Below are positions 46,882 through 56,562 of a stretch of DNA of 64,000 bases, piece after piece. The stretch covers positions 682,001 to 746,000 of the forward strand of contig AP026149.1 of NCBI GenBank assembly GCA_030295235.1, read 5' to 3'. This DNA is from Fistulifera solaris. Its lineage: Eukaryota; Bacillariophyta; Bacillariophyceae; Naviculales; Stauroneidaceae. A program made the position numbers and the translations under genes. The notes under the pieces are model-generated. The model made no database searches, was not told where the DNA came from, and saw nothing but the letters and a program-made list of their open reading frames with translations. Position 1 is the first letter of the stretch. Each line of letters opens with the position of its first letter.

Positions 46882-47184
46882 GGTGCTGATCAACCTAATG
46901 ATTACAAAGCGCCTGTTAAAGGATGAAGAATATACAATGAATGAAGGGAAAAGATCACGTTCTATTTCGGTGTCGGCAGCTGCATTTGCAGCGGCTGTTG
47001 GCTATTGCCTCTTGGCAAAAAAAGTACTTTGTATCGCAATTGAAGTACTTTGAAGTGGGGCAATAAAAACATGGGGGCAATTGGTGTTCGACATTGGCCT
47101 ATGGTGCCCGTTGTTGGCACTCTCCTTAAGGCCTCTGTTGTCTACTAGTATTAGAGAGGTGGATAATAGATGGATACTCATGAC
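46882..47184. other. Intergenic region between tandem paralogues
   Basis: Short spacer with TGACTCATGACTG near 47180-47192; no gene. Confidence 0.4.
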
Positions 47185-47739
47185 TCATGACTGAAAAGCC
47201 AAACGACTGGCATACTGAATCATCCTTTGCCTAAGGAGAAATTCAGTGTCATCGTCTTCTGATTGATACGATCCGTCGAAACTCGAGCCCGTCGTAATAC
47301 CAGATATTGTACTAGTCATCGAGTCTCGTAATTCATGAGCCATTGAAGCTCTCTTAATTGGTTGAGATGGTGGCGCTTTGCTGCAAGGAATTATCTCATC
47401 GATGAAGAATCGGTCAAATACAGCTGGATCCTGTTGCTCGACCTTAAAATTACTTTCCGTATTTTCTTCGTTATCATTATTGAGGGTACTTTCTTCGATG
47501 AAGGGATGGTCTATGGAAACGTGTCGCCTAGGAAGCGACGGAGGTTTAGCGCTACAAGCTGTCTCCTCTATATAAAACAACTCCACACTTGGGGTCACTA
47601 GTTCCGATAGCAAATCATGAGGATTTTCTCGTGCAAAGTGTTCTTTAATGATTGCCAACAGTCGCTTATTCCAGGACAAGCTTGTTGCCCCTTTTAAGAA
47701 TTTCGCGGAGGACGCCACTTTGCCTATGACTTTGGCCAT
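47185..47739 (-). CDS. Unrecognised phosphosite-rich protein (pair member 2)
   Basis: 184 aa from ATG 47739. It shares with the gene at 46243-46881 the blocks PPSLPRRHVSID and APPSQPIKRASMAHELRDSM, plus the following Ser/Thr-rich stretch (TSTISGITTGSSFD against ATTLSALSMDASFA). Each block has a PKA-like Arg-Arg/Lys-Arg-x-Ser site. The N-terminus differs (MAKVIGKVASSAKFLKGATS) and is basic and amphipathic. No known domain is seen and no frame break. Family function unknown; tandem copies with diverged ends suggest an old duplication. Confidence 0.55.
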   Translation of the reverse strand: MAKVIGKVASSAKFLKGATSLSWNKRLLAIIKEHFARENPHDLLSELVTPSVELFYIEETACSAKPPSLPRRHVSIDHPFIEESTLNNDNEENTESNFKVEQQDPAVFDRFFIDEIIPCSKAPPSQPIKRASMAHELRDSMTSTISGITTGSSFDGSYQSEDDDTEFLLRQRMIQYASRLAFQS

Positions 47740-48198
47740 TCTAATTGAATCCGATGATGTGTTGCAGCACCCACAACATGACGAAATTTTGTGGTTTTGA
47801 TGGGCGAAAGCTATGCACTTCCGGTTTCATGGTACTTGATTTGTTTGTTTGAGTAGCTATTTACTTTCTATTTTTTCAAAATTGTCGAGTAATAGCCAGT
47901 ATAACCAGTGACCACGCCCCCGGCCTAAAGACCACGCACGGAAGATGCTCAAGCTGTAAAGGAATCAGGAACACGGAGAAAAAAATAGATATGTCCTCGT
48001 TTCGTACTTGTACATGCACTTTTTAATCAAAAAGTATTTAGCTAGGTTTTTACGATTATGACAGGTGGCTTGCTGAGATTCGAGAGAGAAATGGAAAATC
48101 TGAGTTTTAAAGCAATGATATAGTAGTTTTCTGGCGTCGGGTTTGAACAAAAGCAAACAACAACAGCGGAGGAATAATAGAGGCTTCAAGACTTGTTC
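47740..48198. other. Intergenic region
   Basis: Between the start of the phosphosite-rich gene and the end of the ligase gene; nothing recognised. Confidence 0.35.
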
Positions 48199-50784
48199 CT
48201 AAATACCATCATCATCGTCAACGTCTCCGTTGCTCACCCCTGCAACAACATCCTGCTGATAATACATCTCAAGTATTTGGTCGCTAGTGGTAGCATCCTC
48301 GGGACGCTTGTCTTCGCGGATTCGTTCAAAACGCGGGAATCGTAACCCAATGCCACGACCCGCCTCTCCTGTCTTACCAACTGCGCCACGATGCGCAGAA
48401 GATTTGGATAAGTCTGCTGCTTTAACTTCCCACACTTGTACGGCATCGAACCAGACATCGCACTCCAATTGATCTGTCACATTGTACTGTGACGTTTTAG
48501 CAGGAATGACGTGCTGATTCAAACTATCTGCCAAACCCTTCAAGTCCTCTTCGGAAAATCCTGTTCCAATCTTGCAAACGCTTTGAAACTCTTCCGTATC
48601 GGCGTCATAGCAGGCTAACAAGTACGCCCCGTACACACCCGTGCGTTTACCGCGACCATGATAAGCCCCCAAAGGCACCAAGTCAACGCTATCTCCCAAA
48701 CCTTCCAGATAGTCCTTTTTGAGTTTCAACCAATTTAACGAACGCCTAGATGGTTCATAGACGTCATCCATTGTTTTCACCATCAGTCCTTCGCAACAGC
48801 CCTTCACCGCTAGGTCCAAGAACTCCTCAAGAATTGTCGTATCTCCATCTTCTTTGTGATCCAAGTATGTAGCGTACTGAAACTTTTCCGGAATGGGCAA
48901 GAAGTGTTCTTGCAACAACTGACGGCGCGTTTCCAACGACTCAGACAACAGCGATCGTCCGTTCAAGTACATGAGATCAAAAGCATGAACGATGATTTGT
49001 ACCTTTGCTGATTCGGCCGAAGCTTCTGTCTTTTGCGGGTCGATAAAATCTGAAAGGGCACCAATTTCCCGTCTTTAAAGGCGACCACTTCGGCATCCAT
49101 AACGTACGATGTGACATTGCTCTGTTGCGCGGCTTTGACAAACACCGGTACTTCGGGATACTTTTCCGATGTGTCCTGTCGAACAGCAAGAAGTTAAGAA
49201 AAGTGAATCAAGACTGCCCAATTAAAAAATGTCCAATGAATCACACAATCTTCACACACGTACCAACAGGTTACGGCTAAAGACCTTGGTCGTGCCGTCT
49301 TCCAACAAGTGAATTTGCGCTCGTTCTCCATCGTACTTGTATTCGCAGGTGAACTTCTGTCCATTCAAACGCTGCAATACTTCTTGAATCGATTTGGTGG
49401 GTTTTGCCAACATGGGTGCCACGGGAATGCCGGGCGTCAAAGTACAAGCTTGATACATGGCAGTGAGAGGAACCCGCAAGGCCGCATCCAACAAGGCATC
49501 GTAGGAAGGAACTTCCGAATACGCGCGTTTGATGATTTGCACCGCGCCTTCCAGTCGCTTCTCAATGGTCTGTTGTTTGTCAAGGTACTGTACGACTTCG
49601 GCGGGGTAATTTGTTTTCGTTTGATTTTCCGCGTTTTCGGATTCCCGATGATACGCGGTTAATGCTAACGCATGTGCCAACGAAATCAGGACTGTCGATT
49701 GTGCCAATCCAATGCGCAATTTCCCTTGCAATCCCCGCACAATGTACTTCATTTCCAATGGGTCTTGACACTTGACGAGCAACATCTTAATCTTATCCAC
49801 TTTCCATTTCTGTGACTGATTGCCCTTGGTTTGCGCAATTTCTCGAAACGTCTGCAAGACCAAGTTGGCCGTCAGTGGCGCTTTGGGTGTCTTGGCGGCA
49901 AAGAATCCTCCCAAGGTAGTTTGTTTGGACTTGCACTGCTGTGCAACAGTCCCCAGATCACCCGCTTGTTCGTACAATTGCTTGACGCGATTGCTTCCGA
50001 CGGCTTCCGCCACTGCCTTGATCAAGAGCGAGTCCCCAATGCCCAATTCGACATTCTCACACGCCGGCGCGACGGAATTAGATGTCAAGTAGAGTGCGGT
50101 ATACAAATCATGCGGTGCTAACAAGAGAATGGAGCGAAAGAGCTTGGTGAGCAATTGTTGAATTTGCAGACGAGCAGTAATGGCTTCAATCTCGGCCAGT
50201 GTTTGACAGAGCACCGCGTAAGGGAGCGTCTGTGACCAAGACGCCGACTCAATTAACTGTTTGTCAGAGGGAAACTGTCCTTTTGGGGCGGCGCGAAACA
50301 AATCGGTGGGAGGAAGAGGTACGAGGCTGGTCGATGGCTTGACAATTGCCGCAGTCTCTTTCGATGGCGTGGTAAGAGATGTAGATACTGCTACTGTAGC
50401 TGCTTCCTTTATTGCAACTTTTGTCTCTTTCGTTAGTCCCTTATCCTTGGACTTGCTATCGTTGTTGTCACTCTCTACCTTCTTGAGCTTCTTCTCATCA
50501 CTCTCGTTCGACAATCGTTGTTTGCTTTGCTTGCCGTTTATCTGTTTTGTTAAAGGCAATTCTGTATCATTCATTTGAATAGCTTCAGCGTCTTCTTTTT
50601 CGTCTTTGTCATCTTCATCATCATCGAGAATGGCACGACGTTTGCGATTTCCCTTGTTTTGTTTTTCCGTTGCCTTGGGATCGTCGAACGAACTGACATT
50701 TTTGTTGTTTTCCGTATTCTCTTTGACGACTTTGAGTCCGAAAAATGCATCTAAATTGTATTGACGATTCTGTTTGCTGCTCAT
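48199..50784 (-). CDS. LIG1: ATP-dependent DNA ligase I
   Basis: Two exons, 50784-49264 and 49175-48199, with an 88-bp intron; about 833 aa. The N-terminus has a PCNA-binding PIP box (QNRQYNLDAFFG, residues 5-16) and a disordered Lys/Asp/Glu-rich region. The helical DNA-binding domain follows, then the nucleotidyltransferase domain with the adenylation motif CEYKYDGERAQIH (the catalytic Lys), MDAEVVAFKDGKLVPFQIL, FDLMYLNGRSLL, EGLMVKTMDDVYEP and SLNWLKLKKDYL, and an OB-fold end (CKIGTGFSEEDLKGL, GLRFPRFERIREDK). Role: sealing Okazaki fragments and repair nicks in the nucleus. One frame slip in an A4 run (plus-strand T run 49031-49034); five A restore STRKKTEASAESAKVQ. No BRCT domain, which excludes ligase IV or III. 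Confidence 0.95.
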
Positions 50785-51599
50785 TTCAAGAGACTATTAC
50801 AGGAAGAGAAAGGTTTTATTACAATCAACGAGAGCAATGCGATCAGGCTTCTCTGGCAATTATTATTTGCGTTGTCGTTCTCGCTCGGCTTGTGTCGTTT
50901 GTTTGACGCGCGGCATGTTTCCTTCGTCGAGATCGCAAGGTGGAGGGAAGCCGCAAAAGAATCGTCTTGGCCGGCGTCTCTCAACGGATAATTTTTTTAC
51001 TGAAAAAAGAATGAATGAAGCATCGGCGCGCTTTCGCGCTTTCCCCATCGCACTACCGTATGACTATCACTAGGAGTGTAGGCGGCGGCAGTTAAGTCAT
51101 GAGTCGTCAGTCATGAGTCAAGATCTAAGATCCATGTTTGCCCAAGATGCTTTCGTTACACTATTTTTCTCCTAATAACGCATTCGAGTTGTGATGAAAA
51201 AAAAACTGTAACACCACCTAAACTTGCAGACGCTTGCGAAAATAGCCAAATAATACGCGGTAGGCTTACGTAGGCAGTTTAGCTTTGCTGTCAACTACGG
51301 AGTACTACGTAATATGCAAGATATACTCTCTAGCACATGACTAGATTTCAGTCACGACACGGGAAATCGCACTGCAAAATAAAATGAACTGACAAGCAAT
51401 ACCGTAGCAATATCAATAGCAGTCCTTCTTCCAATAATTGCTGCTGTTTTCGAATCGTCTGTTTCTTTCGAAACTATTTCTAATGAGAGAAATGTACCGT
51501 TAACCGGGATAACTAAACAAAAAGAGCTTTACGGGTAGTCTTGTTGAGTATTCTTGCCTCACAATTCGCCTCTACGACATCCAGAGCCTTTCCTTCACC
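50785..51599. other. Divergent intergenic region, ligase/FUT8-like
   Basis: Holds two GTCATGAGTC units at 51096-51117 and an imperfect palindrome at 51336-51358 (CATGACTAGATTTCAGTCACG), both of the dispersed type. No gene is supported. Confidence 0.45.
51336..51358. repeat. Dispersed intergenic palindrome, copy
   Basis: Imperfect arms around TGACTAGATTTCAGTCACG, followed by ACAC. Confidence 0.55.
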
Positions 51600-52877
51600 A
51601 TGCGTCGACGTCAACTGCCTTATTTTCTCCTTCAGTTCCTCTTTTTATCTTGTCTTCTTTTCTATTTGCTATCAGTTACGATACTATGGATGCTACAGGA
51701 TGATTCCGCAGCCATTATGCCGAACGAAACGTTTTTCTCGTCATCTTCTCGACACTCCCTAGCAGCACAGCCAGTCTATGTATTCTTATCTAGAGTCCCT
51801 CTTTACACTAATAACAACCTCACAAAGCCATTCTGTGTCGATTGGCATCATAATGTGGATGAATGGTGGTCGCATCATCCTACTTGGGAACTAGCACTGC
51901 AAAATACAACGCATCAATGTTTTCAACCCATACCGAATACACAACAAGCGCAACTTTATCAACAATTGTATCAGTTGCAGCAGCAACCACACCACAATCA
52001 TACAACAACTTGTCGCACGAAAATCATTTCCAATTCGGGTTGGGGCGTCGATTTGTCTTACGTGGTTGATGGCTTGCTCTATGCGTTACATCACGAAATA
52101 CCCGTCTTTCTGAAATGGCAGGGTCCTTGGCAATATGCACCAACCTCGTGCTCATCCCAAGATGCGCGTTGTCTGTTTCTACCCTTTTCCGCTCCGCCCT
52201 GTCGAGAGCAACCACCCGAACAACAAGCACGATACTGGCAAACTCCGTGGTCCGGTTATTCGAATCCACAAACACGATGGGTGTTGCAATATGTAACACG
52301 CGGCCAAACATGGTTGCGGCAACAGGCCATCCAGTGGGTAGACAGTGTATCGTTGCCGGACTCGTGCGATCTGGCAATTCATGTCCGACGGGCCGATGTC
52401 ATTTTGCACGGAGCATTCAGTCGACGATATCACAAACTAAGAGAATACGTGCAAGCCTATCTTGACGCGATGGGCAGCGATCAAACGACACCTCGTCATG
52501 TTCTCATATTGACAGACGACGCCAATGCCATTGGAGAAGCCCTGCAGTATACCCAACGCACCCATTTGCCGTGGCAGTGGTATTACTTTGATCGACCGCG
52601 GTTTCGAGGACCCGAGGGTGGTTGGGAAAATGCCATTCCATCGCAGGATCCGGCTATGGAAGTGGCCATTCTTTACGCATCGTTGCAGTTACTACAACGC
52701 TGTGCGGTATTAGTTCATTCGAAAAGCAATGTGGCCGATTATTTCTTTGCGATTATGCAGCTGGCGGCGGGCGATCATGTTCGACGTGTTAACTTGGATG
52801 CGAATCGGCCACACAATGAAGTTCACAATTCACTCAATGCCGAAACAGTACGATACTCGCGTGCGTTTGATGTGTGA
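51600..52877 (+). CDS. Alpha-1,6-fucosyltransferase-like protein (GT23)
   Basis: Single exon of 425 aa, ATG 51600. Type II topology: a short basic cytoplasmic end (MRRRQ), one N-terminal transmembrane helix (FLLQFLFLSCLLFYLLSVTI), then a lumenal domain with NNNLT, NTTHQ and other glycosylation-type sites. The catalytic region carries HVRRADVILHGAFSRRYHKLREYV, matching the H-x-R-R-x-D donor-binding motif of FUT8, NSGWGVDLSYVVDGL and VHSKSNVADYFFAIMQLA. FUT8 adds core alpha-1,6-fucose to N-glycans in the Golgi; this copy is shorter than animal FUT8 (about 575 aa) and lacks the SH3 domain. It ends 50 bp before the convergent SET-JmjC gene. The exact acceptor is uncertain. Confidence 0.75.
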   Translation: MRRRQLPYFLLQFLFLSCLLFYLLSVTILWMLQDDSAAIMPNETFFSSSSRHSLAAQPVYVFLSRVPLYTNNNLTKPFCVDWHHNVDEWWSHHPTWELALQNTTHQCFQPIPNTQQAQLYQQLYQLQQQPHHNHTTTCRTKIISNSGWGVDLSYVVDGLLYALHHEIPVFLKWQGPWQYAPTSCSSQDARCLFLPFSAPPCREQPPEQQARYWQTPWSGYSNPQTRWVLQYVTRGQTWLRQQAIQWVDSVSLPDSCDLAIHVRRADVILHGAFSRRYHKLREYVQAYLDAMGSDQTTPRHVLILTDDANAIGEALQYTQRTHLPWQWYYFDRPRFRGPEGGWENAIPSQDPAMEVAILYASLQLLQRCAVLVHSKSNVADYFFAIMQLAAGDHVRRVNLDANRPHNEVHNSLNAETVRYSRAFDV

Positions 52878-52927
52878 ACGTTAGTTCCGTTAGAAAGTGA
52901 CTACGACAACTTTGCAAATATGCTCGA

Positions 52928-55723
52928 TTAAAACCAATAATTAACACTGATCGAGGGCGTCAACGACCGGACGTAATGCCACATACGCGCGGGAATGTAC
53001 AATCCATCTCCTGGATGCAAAACCACCTCAGTATACGATGCCGTTTGGGCTAACGGATGTTGTTGCCAGTCTTCGTTTTCGCAATGCAAAGCGCTCATAT
53101 TGCCTTGTGCCGCCGTACCGCGCGTTGTCTTGGAGATGACGTACAGCTTTGCCTGTTCCTCGGCTGGATACAGTCGCACGTACTTCACCCCAACCACTTG
53201 TACCAACCAATTGTCGTAGCTGTCATAATGAAGTGGCGTACGGGTACCGGCACTGCCGAGCCACACATTCGTGTGCGTCGGTCCCTGTGTTCCACATAAA
53301 GGAGGACTCACATCGACAAATTCTTTCAAGGCGGGAATCTGTTCCAGCAAAGGGTGCTGCGCCAAATAAATAGTAGAAGCGCTGTATTGCTGGGCCTCTT
53401 GCAAACTCCAAACTGGATTTTCGACTTTCTCATCGGCAGCTCGAATCGCATGTATCAAATTTCGTAAGGAGAGAATTTCTTCCCGCATGCGTCCACAGTC
53501 TTCAGTTGCAAGCATCGAACCCCGTTCCACAGGAATTTGTCTGTGTCCATGAATTTGGCCAAAGACTCCTTCCAAGTCATGCCAAGCAGTGACGGCGGTC
53601 CAATCACAGGCGAACTTGCGCAATACCAAGGGACGCGAGACTAGGACATGATTCGTCGAAAATGTACGGTAAAAAGGTGGTTCATGGAGTTCGTCAGGTA
53701 GAGGATATTGAATTGGATGCGACAAACCGTGCTGTTCGATCCGTTGTTTCACAGTGGGGTCCGCATAGTTGGGAAGGAGAATATTACAAGGAAGCATAAC
53801 AGGTAATTCTGAAATTGAGTAAGCGTGATGCTCGACGTACGCCATAAATCCGGTCAAGTGAGGATCGTTCCTCACGGGCAAGCCTAGAACCATGCCCCGA
53901 TCTAAAAAGTCCAATGCATCGAGAAAACACCATCGATGAGCTAATCCCAAGGCTGCGACGACCACAGCACACCAATAAGCATTCCGATAAGCTTCATTAG
54001 GCCATGCATTTGTAGACTCCAACGACGAATACAAGATAGATACTAAATCACTTCCCAACAACTCCATGAGAGCGAAATCCTTCTGTTCGATTCCTTGCAC
54101 GCATTTTTGAAACAGTGTCACAAGCTCAATTGGTAGCAAGCCACTATGTTTTTGATCGTGGACCCAAATGTTAACAAAGCTCGATGCTTTGGCAAATAAC
54201 GGGAGCGGTGTAGCGCCATACACTACGTGATTACGGATAGAGTCGAGGCGTTCGAGACAAGCTTGTAGCTTTTGTTCTGAGTCTTCCTCATCAGTGTCAG
54301 CTGGCGTCTGTATATCATTATCGTCTTCCTCATCATCTCCGTCTTGTCCAAACAAGTCACCCTTGTCGTCGTTGTCCTCTCGGGCTGAAAATTTTGATTC
54401 TTCACCTTCTTGTTCTTTGGTACACTTCGAGCACGTACAGACAAATCCGTAATTGACCAGCGCTTGCTGACGTTCTTCACATGATTTGTTTGAATGTTCA
54501 ATATAAGATATGGTCAATTCTTCGCCTTCTTGAATATCTTTGATAGCCAGTGCAAATATTGTGAGCGGTCGCTGCCACGACGGATTGCTGTGGTAAACAA
54601 GGAGTACATTGGGATCGCACGAATGATTCATTTTGCAGGCCGTCGCGTACATTGCCGTCCCATCGAGAGGAGGGAAAATCTGATCCAAATCATCCCCTTC
54701 TGGCGCGGTCATGGAAGGTGCGTCGTCTGAAGGCGTTTCAGTGGCTACGTCTGTGACCATGCCGTCTTCTCTAATATATAATTCCGAAAGAAACTTGGCA
54801 ATCTCATCCACGGAATAATCCCAGTCTCTGTCAATCATAGCTAATTTGGCAGTAACCTCTTGCTCGTCATCTTCGTCCGCGCAATCGGTGTCACAATCAT
54901 CGCCGCCGATGAACCCGGCTTCTGCAAGGCATTGCACTATATTCGAATGATACATTTCTCGAAAATCTCGATCAAAGACCTCCCGACAAAGCGGATGACG
55001 CTGTCTGACACCAATGGCATTCTGTTCACACGCTCCTACGCGTTTGGCAATGTCTAACGCTGTAATCAGAGGAATCGTATGATTGTGTTCCGTCATCTGC
55101 AAGACTTGATTCAACAAATCGGCAGCGTCTTGACACAGATTTCGGATCGATTGATTCAAAGTGGCTGTTTCGGCAAAAGCCCCTGGTTGATGTTTCAATT
55201 CGAGAGTCGCGACTTCCCACCATGGTTTCATGCAGAAATCGTTCCACTTGGATTCTGTGCGTTCCCCTGATGATATCTGATGATGTTCTAAGATCCACCA
55301 CTGTGCAATCAACAAGAGAATCTCGTTGCTTTCGACGGCTAGTTGTTTAAATAACACCAAAGGATGTTCTTCATCATCGGCTATATTCCCTGTACACAAA
55401 AAGCGATGATGCATTCGCCAAGCAGCGTCTTCACAATCTTTGTTGCAATAGACGTAGCCACACTTTTGCCGACAAGATGCAATTATGGTTTTGCAAGCAG
55501 CTAACGACTTGGAAGGAAAGCGATGCTGCATAGCGTCGGCAGCATTACCCACAAAGCCATGACACGAATGACAGACCCACGCTTGCTGCGTATTCAATCC
55601 TAAACTCTGCTGAAAGAGCATCGGACGTTCACAAAAGATCAAATTATGACGAGACAAATCATATCGAGCTCGTAAATGTCGACCTTGTTGTTCGTTGCAA
55701 CAAATATCATACAGAGTGGTCAT
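52928..55723 (-). CDS. SMYD-type SET methyltransferase fused to JMJD5-type JmjC
   Basis: Uninterrupted 931-aa frame. The N-terminal half is a SMYD-like SET protein: a SET start (EQQGRHLRARYDLS), a MYND-type zinc finger (CGYVYCNKDCEDAAWRMHHRFLC), then the SET core NHSCDPNVLLVYHS, EGEELTISYIEHS and a post-SET VCTCSKCTKEQ. An acidic linker (DDEEDDNDIQT) leads to a TPR-like helical part. The C-terminal third is a JmjC oxygenase of JMJD5 type: RPLVLRKFACDWTAVTAWHD, GHRQIPVERGS, PLHYDSYDNWLVQVVG with the HxD iron pair, and LHPGDGLYIPARMWHYVRSL with the distal His, ending SINYWF-like VNYWF. This order is that of a lysine methyltransferase joined to a 2-oxoglutarate oxygenase. I know of no standard annotation for this fusion; domain calls are strong, the joint function is inference. 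Confidence 0.85.
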   Translation of the reverse strand: MTTLYDICCNEQQGRHLRARYDLSRHNLIFCERPMLFQQSLGLNTQQAWVCHSCHGFVGNAADAMQHRFPSKSLAACKTIIASCRQKCGYVYCNKDCEDAAWRMHHRFLCTGNIADDEEHPLVLFKQLAVESNEILLLIAQWWILEHHQISSGERTESKWNDFCMKPWWEVATLELKHQPGAFAETATLNQSIRNLCQDAADLLNQVLQMTEHNHTIPLITALDIAKRVGACEQNAIGVRQRHPLCREVFDRDFREMYHSNIVQCLAEAGFIGGDDCDTDCADEDDEQEVTAKLAMIDRDWDYSVDEIAKFLSELYIREDGMVTDVATETPSDDAPSMTAPEGDDLDQIFPPLDGTAMYATACKMNHSCDPNVLLVYHSNPSWQRPLTIFALAIKDIQEGEELTISYIEHSNKSCEERQQALVNYGFVCTCSKCTKEQEGEESKFSAREDNDDKGDLFGQDGDDEEDDNDIQTPADTDEEDSEQKLQACLERLDSIRNHVVYGATPLPLFAKASSFVNIWVHDQKHSGLLPIELVTLFQKCVQGIEQKDFALMELLGSDLVSILYSSLESTNAWPNEAYRNAYWCAVVVAALGLAHRWCFLDALDFLDRGMVLGLPVRNDPHLTGFMAYVEHHAYSISELPVMLPCNILLPNYADPTVKQRIEQHGLSHPIQYPLPDELHEPPFYRTFSTNHVLVSRPLVLRKFACDWTAVTAWHDLEGVFGQIHGHRQIPVERGSMLATEDCGRMREEILSLRNLIHAIRAADEKVENPVWSLQEAQQYSASTIYLAQHPLLEQIPALKEFVDVSPPLCGTQGPTHTNVWLGSAGTRTPLHYDSYDNWLVQVVGVKYVRLYPAEEQAKLYVISKTTRGTAAQGNMSALHCENEDWQQHPLAQTASYTEVVLHPGDGLYIPARMWHYVRSLTPSISVNYWF

Positions 55724-56562
55724 TCTCTTCGTTTTTCTTCTATATTATAAGAAAAGAGTGGAGTCGGAACAACTTTAAAGATAAAGGAAGCGCTCTAAAC
55801 AAAAGAACAACAGTAACAACTAAACAACAGAAACGAAAATGGTTGGCTTTCGGACCTCGGCTATTATTATACCTGGTACTACTACCAGGACTAAATCTGT
55901 TGAGGAGTCATAAAAAAATATTATTCCTAAGGTTGCCTACTATTTGTATTATGGTGAGTCCATTGGAACGAACCTAATACATCTCATTTCGAAAAAAAAA
56001 CCATCAGCGACGACAGCATCGGTCAACATCAATCATGGCATCTCTAGCTCACAGGGAACAGGGAGTGCTTATGGTCTATGCTTTAGGCTTTTGATTGGCT
56101 TCGAAAAGCCGCGAACGCAGAATGATTTGCTCCATCACATTGTCTTTAAAACATTTTCCGGGACTGACGTTTTTTTGATTCACAAAATGTCATTCCTGAT
56201 GACTGATGACTGATGATTCTTAATTCGTAACCTTATTCTGTTACTTGGTATCGTTTCATTATACTTCGATTCAAAAGCGCATCTCGCAACGCAATAATAA
56301 CTTATTCGCATCATGTTTATTACATTCTTTGTTTTGTTTGATCATAAATACTGCAAATATTGGACGCGGGGAATATGTTTTGCAGAACTGACTCCCACTT
56401 TCGTGAAAGCATAACTCTCAAGGATAAAAAAAGACACACAATATATTCAGGCCGTCCGTACAACCAATCATTTGAAAGACTAGTTGGCTAGTTGAGAAAG
56501 TACTTAGGAATACAACATACGTTTATGATGACATGGTGAAATTACTGGCACCTAACCGTCCT
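55724..56562. other. Intergenic region
   Basis: Holds an ACCTGGTACTACTACCAGG imperfect palindrome near 55869-55887 and a triple TGATGAC/TGATGAT unit at 56196-56217. No gene is supported. Confidence 0.4.
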
